Assembly (NCBI RefSeq): GCF_963678635.1
Contig: NC_087066.1
Span: 43,049,682 to 43,113,681, forward strand
Source of the DNA: Symsagittifera roscoffensis
Lineage: Eukaryota; Xenacoelomorpha; Acoela; Convolutidae
DNA length: 64,000 nucleotides
Direction of reading: 5' to 3'
How positions within the stretch are numbered: position 1 is the stretch's first letter; every line of letters begins with the position of its first letter. Shown piece by piece: positions 30,610 to 42,429 of this stretch. The translations under genes were made by a program, and so were the position numbers. The notes under the pieces are model-generated. The model was not told the origin of the DNA and searched no databases. It was given only the letters and a program-made list of their open reading frames with translations.

Positions 30610-30777
30610 GGGGAGGGGGGGGGGGTGTGCGTGGCTGACTCCATGTATTAAGATACGTTATAGATTTTGGGTCAGCCTCGCTATGTATTAAGATTGGGTA
30701 TAGAGTATACAATGTATTAAGATAGGGAATACCGTTGGTAAGGTTTTATGGTTTGTGTGATGGTAAGATAATGGAAC
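30610..30777 (+). repeat. Extra outer copy of the Polinton terminal segment
   Basis: About 160 bases matching 31691-31852 in the same orientation at roughly 93% identity, including the G run and three copies of atgtattaagat (30643, 30683, 30712). It makes the left TIR start and restart with the same terminal segment. The right end has no equivalent beyond 49693. Confidence 0.85.
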
Positions 30778-32230
30778 ATTGATTAGTTTTGGGAATCGTT
30801 TCGATTGACAAACTCGCTTAAAGCATTAGCTAAAACTCTGCCATTTTCTTAAAATGATTACGTTGGACAAAATATTTCTTGTAATTAAAAAATGACTTCA
30901 ACCTCATAGGAAAAAACAACGTTTCAAAACCTAATTATGAAACTTAGAAATTTGACTGTTCATAAAAGCGCGCCAAAAAAGGAGAAATTTTGTTAGTTTA
31001 GAAGTGGAAAAATTAGAATAGAACTGTATCAAGGCTTGGCCGTGATACGTTCGAACGTTCTCAATTGTTTCAGCAGTTAAAAATAACTCTTCGAAAGAGC
31101 CGTCGCATCTAAGACTCACGAGTGGATCTGGCGCCTGAATGTCGTAAACATTCTTCTTATGCGTTTTAGGTTGCTAAAAACTTATCACTCAGATCACAAT
31201 TCAAAAAAAATGTTGCTCTGGAGGATTTAGGCATTGTTTCGTTTTCGTTTAGGTTTCAAATTTCTAATTCTGATTGATTGTTTAATAACTAAAGTAATTC
31301 AGACAGAAAATTATTATTGTCAATACTTTGAAAGCAAAAAAAAGAGACTGCAAGTTTTAAGAGTTGGCAACCATTTGGCTCCTTTAATTACAAAAGTTTG
31401 GGCTTAAATGTGTGCATGGAGTTTTCGATCGAATTGTTGATTTACTTCAGTTTGCTTCACTACCTGGTCTTGTTAAGGCATTGATGTTACAATTTCTTAA
31501 ATATATCTTTTTTCAGTTGATTTACTCCAGAACGCGTTCAGTTAGTAGACTTCTAGAACTGTTTTGTTTATACTGTCAAATAATTCTACGGACAAAAAAT
31601 AATTTGAAAATATAAGGACAGCCATCACAAATTATTTTGGGAAGTTAGTTCGTATTCGCTCACATCCAAACCTTAGTGCAAAAAAACTTAGTGGGGGGGG
31701 GGGGTGCGTGGCTGACCCCATGTATTAAGATACGTTATAGACTTCGGGTCAGCCTCGCTATGTATTAAGATTGGGTATAGTCTACAATGTATTAAGATAG
31801 GGAATACCGATGATAAGGTTTTATGGTTTGTGTGATGGTAAGATAATGGTAAGAAAAACAAAAATTTTTGGTTTTTGTGTGGAAATGTCTAGTTTTTTCG
31901 CAAAATTTTTGGCGCGAGTTATCTAATTGTTAAATATCACTAGTTAATCACTTGTAGATTGTAGAATAAAGTTCTTTTAATTAGTTTTTTGGTGCATGGT
32001 AAGTCAATGGTAAGAGTTTTTGAGAAAAAATAATGATTTTTTTTAAATTTTTCGAAAAAACTTCAAAATGCAATAAGATTTGCTATAATTTGTGTAATTT
32101 GACCATAAACTGATTTATTGGATGATCTTTTTTTAATAAAATTTTTTAAACCTACTCAAACTTCGAAAAAAGTCAAAATTTTGAGAAAAAAATTAAATCA
32201 CAAAGAAAGTATACAAATCACTGCATCGTA
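30778..32230 (+). repeat. Polinton left terminal inverted repeat
   Basis: Inverse complement of 48218-49693. From 30778 to about 32020 the two arms look almost identical (one difference seen, atcactag versus atcaatag, plus G-run length). From about 32025 inward they diverge with many substitutions and indels. The 62-codon frame at 30931-31119 and the 67-codon frame at 31412-31615 occur in both arms only because the arms are copies. Confidence 0.93.
31691..31852 (+). repeat. Polinton terminal segment with iteron-like motifs
   Basis: Begins AGT followed by a run of 12 G. It holds three atgtattaagat motifs at 31720, 31760 and 31787; the mirror copy has atcttaatacat at 48667, 48694 and 48734. 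AG-type ends are reported for Polintons, so this may be the original terminus. The evenly placed repeated motif could be a binding site for integrase or the replication protein. Confidence 0.6.
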
Positions 32231-32403
32231 TTAGAAATTCACCGCAACTTTATAAAAAAACACCAAGAAAATACTGCATCGCGCAAAAATAAAATACATT
32301 GCATCACTTGTTATAAGCTGACTACATTGCATCAGTTTTTATAAGTTCAATGGTTTTGTATGAATTCCATCATCTTGAACTTGTCTTTTTGAATAAAAAT
32401 AGC

Positions 32404-35400
32404 TTAGTCCTTTCTTTTTCTGTTCATATGTGGCACCAAATGGTTTATAGTTCTGAATCCTCTGTTAGTAGATGAAAAGTTAATTGCTTCATCAAGCACT
32501 CTCCTGTACTTTGACATGGGACCGTTTCCATAATCTTCTAGAACCCGTTTATTTAATCCTTTACTGCTAAATTTGAACTTATCGGACTTCATGTCATAGC
32601 AGCAATATGTCTTGCTATGTAAACATAGCATTTCTGAGCACCTAAATTCTTTTTTTAAAAGTCCGGGCTTCCGTTTATCATACTTTTTATGTATACTGCA
32701 ACACGTTCGAGGGAAGAAATTAGATTTTGCATCCGCCTTGAAAGAGTCTCTACAATCATTTTCCCTGATTTTTTCACAAGCTTCTCTCCTATCTGGTTGG
32801 ATACATTCGTATGAATTTTCTTCAGCTGGCGCCAAGTAAAGTTGGTCTGTAACCATCTCCAACTCTTCAAATTTTTTTACATCACAGAACTTGTCAAAAA
32901 AGTTATAGTAGAGTTCCTACATTCTCAGTTTCGCATACTGCAGTATGAAAAATCCAACGATGATAGGTTCTTTATGTTCAATGGTTGATTTCAGGAGTTC
33001 GACCTCATACAAGTCTTTTTCACTTGTATTCAATCTTTTGAACAAGGGCTCAATTATTGCCTTAAGAGTTTTTCATAGTTCAGATATTTTGTGATTGTAT
33101 GTTTTGATCTATCCATGATCTGATATCCATACGAGGAGTTACCCAAAAGTTTCATTGTTTCTGCTACAAGTCCTGATAGAGGATTTTCATCTCCTTCTCT
33201 TCTCGCATTAACCACTGATTGAACGAAATTATTGAAACATTTCCGTGGAGTATACTGAACGAAACGGTAAATTTTGGTGCATTGCAAGCCAAGTTCCAAA
33301 TAAAAGTTGGACAAGGAGACATAACCGTTTCAATTTTTTCAATTGAAACTAGAAATCAGCTTTCTCTGAGGATGCTTCAACATTTCGTTTTCAATTGCAT
33401 AGTTTTTCATGTAGTCTCCAATATCATTTCTTCAATTTCAGTGTTTTTGAAAATTGGTGAAAAGTTAGCAAATTTTGATTTTAGCTCATCTGGAACAACT
33501 AAATCGCACTGAACGTAGCCAAAAAGAGATCCCTCTTTTATTTTTGCATGAAGGGAATCTGTAGAAAGAAGTCTTTTATAGGGAAAGTGGAATCTGACTT
33601 GGTTTTTGATCTTGTCATCGGTTTTGAAACTTTCCCACCAGTCACACTCCCACATTTCTTCCACTTTGTATCCTTTCTTTTTAATGTATTCTCGTCGCAT
33701 ATCATCCATCTCTCTCTTCTTGTTTCCTCGCTCAATATACTGTTCTGTTAAGGAGGGACGAGCTTCTTGACAGGAGCAGAAGTGGTAGTAGCATCCCATT
33801 GCTTCGAACACTGTTTTACAGTGATCACAATATCCGTCCACATTAAAACGGTCAATTTTCTTCTGTTTTCCAGATGCGAAAAAGCTCTCAATTTTTCAAT
33901 ATGGTGTTGTTCTTTGCTAGAAAGACATGACCATATTCTCAAAGTTGCAAGTTCGATTGTGTCTAGCTTTAAACTTCAGCATATCGGTGTCAAACTCCCA
34001 TCTCGTGTACAGTCCTGTTGGCATATCTTGACACATTGAGAAAAGGTAAAGTTGGCTCGCATCACTTCCAACGATTGATTTACTGATGAATTTCGGATGT
34101 ATGTTTGATCAACTACAGCTTTTCGAGTGAAAACAATGGAAGGTCCACCAGCCATAACCTCTCTAATTTTTTCACACAAGTCTTTATCATTTTCGCAAAA
34201 TGGATAAAATTTGTAATTTGTAGATTTGTGTGGACATATGTTTGCTAGATTTGGAAGTGTGCATCCAAGTTTCAACATATCTATCCCCTTGTTATGATAA
34301 AACTGAATCAATTTTTCCATCGCCTCTAGGGTTGGAACTACCTCCTTGTTGTTGTACCACTTCAAACAGTCTTTGAACACTGTCATTTCACTTTTCTTCA
34401 AAGTATCTTGTAAGTAATTCTAGTTATCCAAACCAGATGGAGGAGCAGTCTTGATTTGAAGCTTTTTCAGTACCTGTTGTTCGTCAAGCCCACTCTTTCC
34501 TAGCTTCTCATAATCAATGAAGTCTCTGTCTTGAGGATTGTTGTTTCTAAGTTTACTGAAAAAGGCTTCATACGGTGGCAATTCAGGAAAGTCAAGTTTG
34601 TCTAGGTTTTCAAACCACTTATAGGGAAAGAATCCTTTCGTTTCGCTAGCTTTATAGGCTTTGAGAAAGGAGTATAGAGTAGTTGCACCACCCAGAAACT
34701 TCATTATGTCGTGAAATTGTACATCTCCAAACTTGAAAGATATAAAGTCGTTTGCTTTTTTGATGACGGATGTTTCTTGTTTTTTATCGCGAAATAAATA
34801 AGGGATTAAGTATTACAAATTCAAATCATATCCACCGCTGTTAAATCCAAAAACCATTAAAGTAACTGCATATCTCTCCAGATGTTGTTTCAAATCAATG
34901 AGTTGATTTTTCTGAATTCGCAAGAATTGTGTTGACATATCTGCTTCTTCTGAATCTTCAATACATTCGTCTTCGTTTTCAATTTTTTTACTTAAATAGT
35001 TTTTACCATGTTCGCTCAGCTGATCAAAGATCTTTTTCATTCTTTCATTCAAAGCTGTTTCAATATCTTGAAATTTTTTTCTCATTTCTAGCTTACTTTG
35101 TTCAGCCAACAGCTCGAGGTTGGATACAAAATCAATTATCAAGTTCTGAGGATCCTTGTTGTACAAAAAGATGGGTTCATCAATCAGATTTGATGATATG
35201 GATACTGAAATTGGTACATGTTTTCCGATCCAGGTAGTAGTTTGCGTTTCATTTAGTTCCTCTGTAGGAACACAAATCGACTCAAAATCCTGGAAGACTA
35301 AATTTGACAGAAACTGGAAGACTAAATTTTTCTAGCTTTTCAAACAATGTTTCTCGAAGCTCATACTCAATCTTTGGGTAAATATGTTTCACTTGGTCCT

Positions 35401-36634
35401 TGCATCTCGGGAGATGTGTGTTAAATTTGTCGGATTTATCAAAGAAAGTGTCACAGCTAGGACATCGAAAGCATTTGAAGAAACTATCTATATCATTTGT
35501 ATGATTAATATGCTTGTAAAATCTCAGTAATTCGACTGTTTTATCAAACCTTCCAATACTTCGTCGAGCTAGCTCTCCTATATACTCTCCTTTTTGGATA
35601 TCGAAATCGTATATAAAGATGTTTCTTTGAACAATTTGCTCGAAAACAGGTAAGTCTTCTACTGAAACTCCACAAAAACTTTTAGGATCATAACCAGACT
35701 TTGATACAAACTCTGTAAAGTATCTAGAAGTTTGAGAGTCCAGATCATTTTGTCCGTTCATTTACATGATCTTTTTAGGGCTCCTTGTCTTTGTTAGATA
35801 AAAGACATTTCACTCGCGGATGCCGTAGTAAAGGTTCGGGTAAGACAGAGTCCGGACATCCCATGGGGATGTTTTTCAGCAAAGCAGCAAAACTGTAACG
35901 TTAGTAATCAACTTGAGTCTCCATTTTGTGTTCTGGCGTTCTCGGGTACATTGCTCCACAATATCAAATTTTTCTACTTTTCCTTGGATTGTTATCAAGT
36001 CTGCTTTAGTACAGAGCAAATGGGTTTTTTCAAAAAAAGTATTGCTTTCATGGGCGTAGAAACATCGATATTCACCAGTGTCAATATTTCGAAGAACAAA
36101 GCCCTGTGCAATGTTGATTTTAGCGGCAGAATTGAATTTGTTGAAGACTTCTTCAATTTTCTCGTTGATTATTTTAGTATATAACTTGGACAATTGGAAG
36201 TTAAATATTTTATGTCTCCCATTTTCCATCTCCGTGCCCACCAAAAAATGTTTACAGGCACTAAGTTCCTCCTTTAGTTTTTCACCATCTTCCCCTTCTT
36301 CATCCACAATCTTGCTCAAGTCCGCTACAGTATCACTGGGTTTCCGTTGTTTTGCTCCATGTTCCCTTCTCCGATGTTGCTGGAGAGAATAGTAACTTGG
36401 GAACTCTTGTTCGCAAAAAGGACAAACTGTCGACTGCTTCGAACTTGATTCAGCATGCTTCTTCGCAACATGATAATCCATCTCTTCCTTCTTCTTGGAT
36501 ATAAAGCTACAATTAGGACACTTATGTTGATCCTTGTCTTCACATCTCTTCCGATGTCTCGCAGCATCAGATCTCCTGTAATCATCACCGCATTTCTCGC
36601 ATTTGACTTCCTCATTTCGGTTAAGGGCAGGCAT
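32404..36634 (-). pseudogene. polB: Polinton protein-primed DNA polymerase B, broken
   Basis: Successive minus-strand frames (35876-36634, 35282-35761, 34813-35166, 34420-34704, 33976-34401, 33407-33841, 33054-33314, 32404-32862) read as one protein of over 1300 residues. The N-terminal part has C2H2-like zinc fingers (CEKCGDDYRRSDAARHRKRC, CPNCSF, CPFCEQEF). The exonuclease domain shows FGFNSGGYDLNL. The polymerase has the motif-B block KLLGNSSYG near 33145 and the C-terminal block FFPRTCC. Motif C, normally with the D-T-D-S core, reads MVTDQ near 32855, so one catalytic Asp is lost. At least six frame breaks are present, including a stop region near 35765 and a short duplication near 35290. 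The gene is inactive here. Confidence 0.93.
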
Positions 36635-38157
36635 TATCTAAAAAAGTTTGGGACTTTAGAAAGTACCAATAGAAAGAAATTACTTACTTTTTTCTTTTCG
36701 CGAAGTAACGAATTGTAAAATTTGAAGTAAAATTAAATTGAGTGTTCATGATTGGTAAACAAAATGAATGATTTAACCCAACAAAATGAGCGTATTTGAA
36801 CTAAAAATGACGTCATCGCCATTTCCTTTTATACGGAATTACCTTTTATGGTAATGACGTCATTCTTTAAATAGAAGTATGTCACCACCTACGCAATTTT
36901 CGTTTTACGGTAATGACGTCATCGCCTACGTCGTTCCAAAAATTTTAGAATTTCTCAGAAAAATTTTCGACCAATCAGAACTAAGCAGTTTCTAGACATA
37001 GCTTTGAATCAAAAACAATCATTTTTGAAGAATGTCAATTAAAAAGCATTTGAATTTTCTCGAATTACTCTGCAAGAAAAAAGAAAATTTTCCGTGTGAT
37101 TGCCTTATTGATGAAATTGATGTAGATTCTTACTTTTTTTTCACAATTTTTCGGACGTTTATATTCTCCAAAATAGAGTTCTCCGACTAAGTTAAGGTCT
37201 CTTTAGGGAAACTTTTTCAATCAAAAAGTTCATTTTTGATCCACATATTGCGTATCAAAGCTATAAACTTACTGCTGAGTTACACTTGACCAGAAATTTT
37301 TTTTTTATTTATTTTAGAAAATTTGAAGTTTATAAAAATGTCGTACGATAATATTTCAAAGAATCTTTTTATTTCCTATCCAACTCCCAAATTTGTCAAA
37401 ACTCCACTGCAAAGTTCTTTATTCTTCCATTTTTTTAAAGATTTTCAAAGTTCAAAATCTTGCATGATCAGGTTTGGAATCAGATTTCCAGAGATTTGCT
37501 TTGAAAAAATCATCAACTTTGAGTTATCCTCTCAAATCTACATCAAAATCAAAGAACTTGCCTAATTGCTCAATAATCAGCAATATTTCTTATCGATTAT
37601 ATACAAAAAATTCAATCAACTTGATGAGAAGACTTGCAGAGATGCTACTTTTATTAATTTTCTTTTGTTACTTTTATCGGCAATATTTCTTATTTTTACA
37701 GCAAACAACTTTTGATTATTTATTTTTGCGCATGCTTTTGTAATTTTTTTTTACTTCTTTGGAAGATTTAAGTCCTTAAAAGGTAAACATTTGTCTGATT
37801 GAATACGATAACTTGAACAAAAATGAACCATTTTGTGATTGGAAACGACAATGTGTTATTGGAGCTTTGTTTCCGATTAGACACCACGTGTTTTCTATAA
37901 GAATTCCATAAAAGGAAACTGAAAACTGATTAAACACGACTACATTCCAAATAAGAAACACCCATTCTGATTGGTTAAACCCACACATTCCAGTTGAAGA
38001 TACCCCTCTCTCTAAACTAAAAATCATTGTGTTTTCAACTTAACTACCGTTAACTACCTCCTCAGCTCCAAATACATTAATTTCAACTTGATCACCGTCA
38101 ATTGCCTCCCTCTCAACTAGAAAATTTGTTTTTACTCTGTATCGTTAACTCAACTTA
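36635..38157. other. Polinton central gap between polB and the rightward genes
   Basis: Apart from the CRE cluster no gene is recognised. Short frames at 37323-37565 and 37474-37743 are AT-rich and not convincing. An imperfect ~55-bp duplication (tttcaactt, taccgtta/caccgtca) sits at about 38033-38120 just before the next gene. Confidence 0.45.
36808..36921. promoter_or_regulatory. Three perfect CRE palindromes (TGACGTCA) upstream of polB
   Basis: TGACGTCA occurs at 36808-36815, 36855-36862 and 36914-36921, each inside the longer palindrome atgacgtcat. This is the core site for ATF/CREB bZIP factors. The cluster lies 174 bases upstream of the polB start and in the gap between polB and the rightward genes, so it could drive either side. 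Three exact 8-mers within 114 bases of AT-rich DNA are not expected by chance. Confidence 0.6.
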
Positions 38158-38670
38158 TTGCTCAAAAGGATCTTCTCAGTACAAAACAACAACCTAATGT
38201 TCTCGGTAGAATTTTCGTCTGATTTAGTACAAATCGAAGTGCGAGAAACATTTTGTGGATTTTTTTTGGCACGAATTGACATCCCAATCCAAGTCTGGCA
38301 CATGATGGAGGTGATGCGTAGGTATTTCAACGAAAATCATAAAGTGCAAGTACCCCCTGCAGAGAACCAACTTGGAGAAATGCAAATGATGGAGGAAGTG
38401 GCCGAACATGTGGGATTGAACTACCCCGAAACTCCTGACTCTAGATATGTGGCTCAACCATTCGACGATTTCCTCTTTTCTTAAGAAGAGCGATCTGTGG
38501 ACAACCCAATTAACATCGAAGAGGATGAGGGCTTCTCTGAGCCAACAACTCCAGTCAGCGAACCACCAAGACAACCACCATTGATGGAGCAAGACCAGCT
38601 TTGCGCTCCATTGAGAACTTGCAAAATTTTGAGAACTCAACCGCTCGACAGCTCTTTGATTTGTAAATAA
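38158..38670 (+). pseudogene. Polinton accessory gene, ~170 codons, one in-frame stop
   Basis: ATG at 38158, in-frame TAA at 38482-38484, then the same frame continues open to a TAA at 38668-38670. The first part (VQIEVRETFCGFFLARIDIP, then a helix VWHMMEVMRRYF) has a beta-strand/helix layout similar to the gene at 40440-40945 and loosely like PC4-type single-strand DNA-binding coactivators. The second part is acidic and Pro-rich (EEDEGFSEPTTPVSEPP). Base composition is less AT-rich than its surroundings, supporting a former gene. Family assignment is weak. Confidence 0.5.
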
Positions 38671-39701
38671 ATGGATTATTGTCTTGTGTTTTGTAATTTA
38701 ATTTCTTTGTATCTAGAAATTTTATTTCAAAGAGATAGGAACAAATAGATGAGATCATAGAAAAGTTTGTTAAAAAAATTCCAAAGGCAAAATTTTTTTT
38801 AAAATTCGTTGAAACATTTTTGTTTAAAATGAAACTAATAATGCCACTGGTAAATACTTCTACAAAGTTTTGTTAGAAAGAAGGCAAAAAAAATTAAACC
38901 AATTTTAACTTCTTGTAAAAGTTTCACAACATTTTTTTCACACATGACAAAAAAAAACTTACCTCAATTTTTGCAAACAGGTTAAAAACTTTACTTTAAT
39001 TTTTGCACCAGGCAAAAATTTTTATAATTTTTCTGGCACACTTGTTAAAAAAATCAAAAAATTTTTCGCAAATTAAGAAAAATTTCTATACATTTTTTCG
39101 AATTGAAAAAAAAATGTAGCAAGGTTTTCTTGCATGTTGAAAATTTACAATTTTGAATTTCTTTGTTCTAATTTTGATCAATAAAAAATTTAATTTTTGC
39201 ATGTATGTTGATTAAAAACATCAGAAAAACAATGTATCAAGATAGGGAATAGCACTCAAAGTCATCAATAATGAAAAATTTTCAGCAGGTATTTAACGAG
39301 TTTTCACAATAAATTTTCGCGTTTTTTGCATGTGCATAAGAAAAGAGAAGTTAGATTTTTGTATTTGTTTTCAAAAAAACGACGAAATGACTTGCATAAA
39401 ACACAAAAAAAATTGAAAATTTTCGCACACTTGTTACAAAACTAAAACAGTTTTTGCATCTTGTAAATAAGTTAATTTAAACTTTTGCAAACGTGTTGAA
39501 AAAATCGAATCAAAACTTGCATCTTGCGAAAAAAATCTGAGTTAGTTTTTGCACAGTTTTTGCACAGTTTTTCAAAATTTTTGATTTTAAATAAAAACAA
39601 TTTTGACAAGATTTTTATTAACAAACTTTCATTTAATAATGGAAAATTGATACGCTCACTATCTAAAGTACCATAACCATCAATGAAACAATCAACAATT
39701 T
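38671..39701. other. AT-rich Polinton spacer
   Basis: Low-complexity A/T runs and no recognisable gene. A degenerate copy of the terminal motif (aatgtatcaagatagggaata) lies at about 39229-39250. Confidence 0.45.
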
Positions 39702-40223
39702 TCAACAAACCATACTTTGACTTTTGAACTTTTCAAATCCTTTCCAAAAAAACTGATCCAAGAGTCTGAGTGGAAGCAAGCTTCTGAGCAGAACAAAGAT
39801 AATGTCTTTCGATTTTTTTTTTCGCAGCAGTCGTTTCTTTGCAACACTGGGTAATTTTTCCGGTGTTCTACATTTCAAGTTGTGTTCGACTGCACGATTC
39901 AATTGATTGAAAACTTCACCTTTTGATGAAATAATTTTGGAATAAAATCTGCATTTGTATAAAGTATATATAGAGTCAACAATTTGGTAAGTGAAATGAT
40001 ATTTATCTACTCTTTGCAAAATTTGATCGAGCGATGATCCGATTAATACTAAGTGAAATTTGCAATTTTCCACTGGGCAGAATGATGAATGGTTAGATAC
40101 ACAGTAGTCTTGGGTGACAATAAGTTTTTCATAAAAGTTTTCTGAGACCGAGATAAAAAGAGATTTTGCCTTGTAGTTCAAATAAAAAGTGGAATATGCT
40201 TGACACATAGCAGATGCCATCAC
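39702..40223 (-). CDS. Polinton hypothetical protein, 173 aa, intact
   Basis: ATG at 40223, intact to the stop at 39702. It is a mixed-composition protein with a Cys/His pair block (CVSNHSSFCPVENCKFH) that could bind a metal, a basic Lys/Arg stretch near residue 130 (KKRLLRKKKSK) and a hydrophobic segment after it. It runs opposite to its neighbours. I do not recognise the family; being open in a decayed element, it may be under selection, of recent origin, or simply lucky. Confidence 0.5.
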   Translation of the reverse strand: MMASAMCQAYSTFYLNYKAKSLFISVSENFYEKLIVTQDYCVSNHSSFCPVENCKFHLVLIGSSLDQILQRVDKYHFTYQIVDSIYTLYKCRFYSKIISSKGEVFNQLNRAVEHNLKCRTPEKLPSVAKKRLLRKKKSKDIIFVLLRSLLPLRLLDQFFWKGFEKFKSQSMVC

Positions 40224-40439
40224 CGATTACTTGTTGAAAACGATTTTTAACCACATTGAATTGCTTATATAGTAATTCTATCACCTACACAATGTCCATA
40301 TTTGGATCATCATCTACTCATTATTCCATAAAAGGTAAAAATACCTTATTTGGAATGTACAGTGAGTCACCTACATTTCCTAATTTCTATATATTTACAA
40401 ATATCTTTATTTTAAAATATCTACTACTGATCAATTGGC

Positions 40440-40945
40440 TCTGAGTCTCAAAGAATTGGGAGATTTTTTTGGTCCCAAAAACCTTACAACGGAAAAATTA
40501 ACTTTGAACCTTGCTTCCAATTGCTAAAGAAAAATGAATCGGGACAAATCGAAAAAACCCATAAAGCCCAGCAAATTTATCTTGGTAAAAAAGAAGGGGA
40601 AAAGATATCAGCAATACGGAACACTGTTATTCACGATGCTGAAAACCTTCGACTAATTCCTGTATTGGAACCCTTTTTCTGACAAAGACTCAACCATGGA
40701 GCAGAAACTTGCGAACTGTCATGCGGTGTATGACGTAGCAATATACAAGAAGAGAAAGGGTGTGTGTCACAATCAAGAAGTACAGTGTGAACAAACCACC
40801 CTACGTTCAGATTCGATTCTTCACTGCAAAGGAGAATGAAGCCTTGAAGCAAGTTGCCTATGTCAACTATACCTTGAACGAATTCAAAAAACTCGCCAAA
40901 TTCATGGGAGATTTATTGTTTGTTGAGAACTGTAATGTTCAATAA
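40440..40945 (+). pseudogene. Polinton accessory gene, possible PC4-like fold, frameshifted
   Basis: A protein-like stretch (LGKKEGEKISAIRN and following) ends at a stop near 40680. Another frame then resumes and ends at 40945 with YVQIRFF, a short strand, YTLNEFKKLAKFM. Strand-strand-strand-helix with I/V-R-x-F and a final Lys-rich helix resembles transcription coactivator PC4 single-strand-binding domains. Two or more frameshifts separate the parts. Whether PC4-like proteins belong to this Polinton lineage is inference. Confidence 0.4.
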
Positions 40946-41329
40946 TTTTGTTGAGTGATGTTATTATAGTAATTTAGCTCAATTATTCATCTTCTTGAAT
41001 CATTTTTTAAAATATCTTTGAGCTGAGTAGTATGAGTTAGAACGTTGTATTTTCCAGAAATCTTGTTTTAAAGCTTCGAAATAATTTGGGACTTTTTCAT
41101 CTCGTCTTACAAGAAAAGTCCCAAAAATTTTCACTTACAGTTTTGGAATTTCAAACTCTACCAAAATTGCAAGATTTGGATACAGAATCATAAATTTTCA
41201 ATTTGAGTGGACTTTGCATAATGGAAGACGAAAAGTTTTTCTAAGTTATCGTTCAGATATTAAAAAAATAGATCTTGTAGAGTATCGTAGAACAGGAAAT
41301 ATTTGGAAAACAATCAGAAGTTTCAGTCG

Positions 41330-41806
41330 GAAAAAGAAGAGTATGATAAACTGGTTGATTTTATCCCCTCGGATTTGTCTTACGTAGAAACATTCAAAAA
41401 AACTTGTTTCATTATTGACGAATGCACTGGAGAAAATGAACGTTCAGAAATTGAATGAATTTCTCAGAAATTTTGATTTGATTAAGTATGACTTTTCATC
41501 AAATACAAAAAGAAAAATTTATTTTCTTTGTACTTGTATTGTTTTGGACGCAAACATGAATTTGAAAGGAAAGGACAAAAAAAATTTTCTTTTGGAGGTC
41601 TAATTGGATACGGAAATTCCTGTATGGATTACTTTTTTGCAAATTCAAAAATTTTCAGACTTCATGCAACTCTACATGATGCAGTTGGATCCGTGAAGTC
41701 TACTACTTATAAGGGACCTGGTTATTGTTTTGTTTTTACCAAGATTTCCAAGTTCTTGTTTTCTTGGTCATGTGACTGGAATGTTCTTCTGTTTATATGT
41801 TAAAAT
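41330..41806 (+). pseudogene. Polinton gene remnant, unrecognised
   Basis: Two overlapping frames (41415-41603 and 41528-41803) together read as one decayed protein. The second contains LIGYGNSCMDYFF, HATLHDAVGSV and KGPGYCFVF, which look conserved, but I cannot name the family. The join between the frames is at about 41600. The stretch 40946-41329 before it holds no clear frame. Confidence 0.4.
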
Positions 41807-41883
41807 TTTTGCCTCATCAGTTTGTGCATTATTGGATTGTTAGTAATTTTAATCAAAAATTTCAGCGAAAACAGTTAACATCA

Positions 41884-42335
41884 TGAGTGTAGTTGTTTTG
41901 GATATTGAGTGAATTGAAAACAAAATAGTGAAAGAGTTAGGAATTGATAAAAATGGACAGACTGTGGGATATTCCTTTCTTCCTCCCAAAAAGTTCGAAG
42001 CTACATCTCAGTCCGCTTGGTGTACGAAGCATCTTCATGGAATCAATTGGAACATTGGCCGTGAAAAATATAGTGAGCTTGAAAAAATATTGAAAAAATT
42101 AAAAGCTCCAGAAACGGAGTTTTTTGCAAAAGGTTTTGAAAAATGTAAACTTCTGTCAGAAATTTTGGAAAAAAAGGTTACAAACTTGGATTACTACGCA
42201 TGCCCAAAAGTTCAGAATTTGATTTTCAAAGATGAAGAATATGATTGGAGGTGTAGCAACTACCCAATTCGTCATGCAAATACTCTTGACTGTGCAGAAA
42301 GAAAAGCATTTGCATGCGGAACATGGACTCGATGA
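41884..42335 (+). pseudogene. Polinton RNase-H-fold nuclease-like protein, early stop
   Basis: A start at 41884 reads MSVVVLDIE and then TGA, after which the frame is open to 42335. Recognisable blocks are an acidic first strand (VLDIE), a WCTKHLHGINW block, AKGFEKCKLL and a Cys/His end block (DWRCSNY, RHANTLDCAERKAF). This order matches an exonuclease-like domain known from animal mobile elements, where the first strand carries catalytic acids. The TGA directly after the acidic motif makes this copy null. Assignment is from motif memory, not alignment. Confidence 0.5.
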
Positions 42336-42429
42336 TTTTTTAATCAATTGTAAATAATCTAAATGTTTTTTTATTATCGTGTTTTTGAAAATTAAATGTT
42401 AATCGTTATCAATTTTTTCTTTCCAAAGT

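Noticed and set aside
30931-31615. 62- and 67-codon ORFs in the Polinton TIR, present in both arms
   Set aside because: Duplicated as part of the TIR; no domain and no independent evidence of coding.
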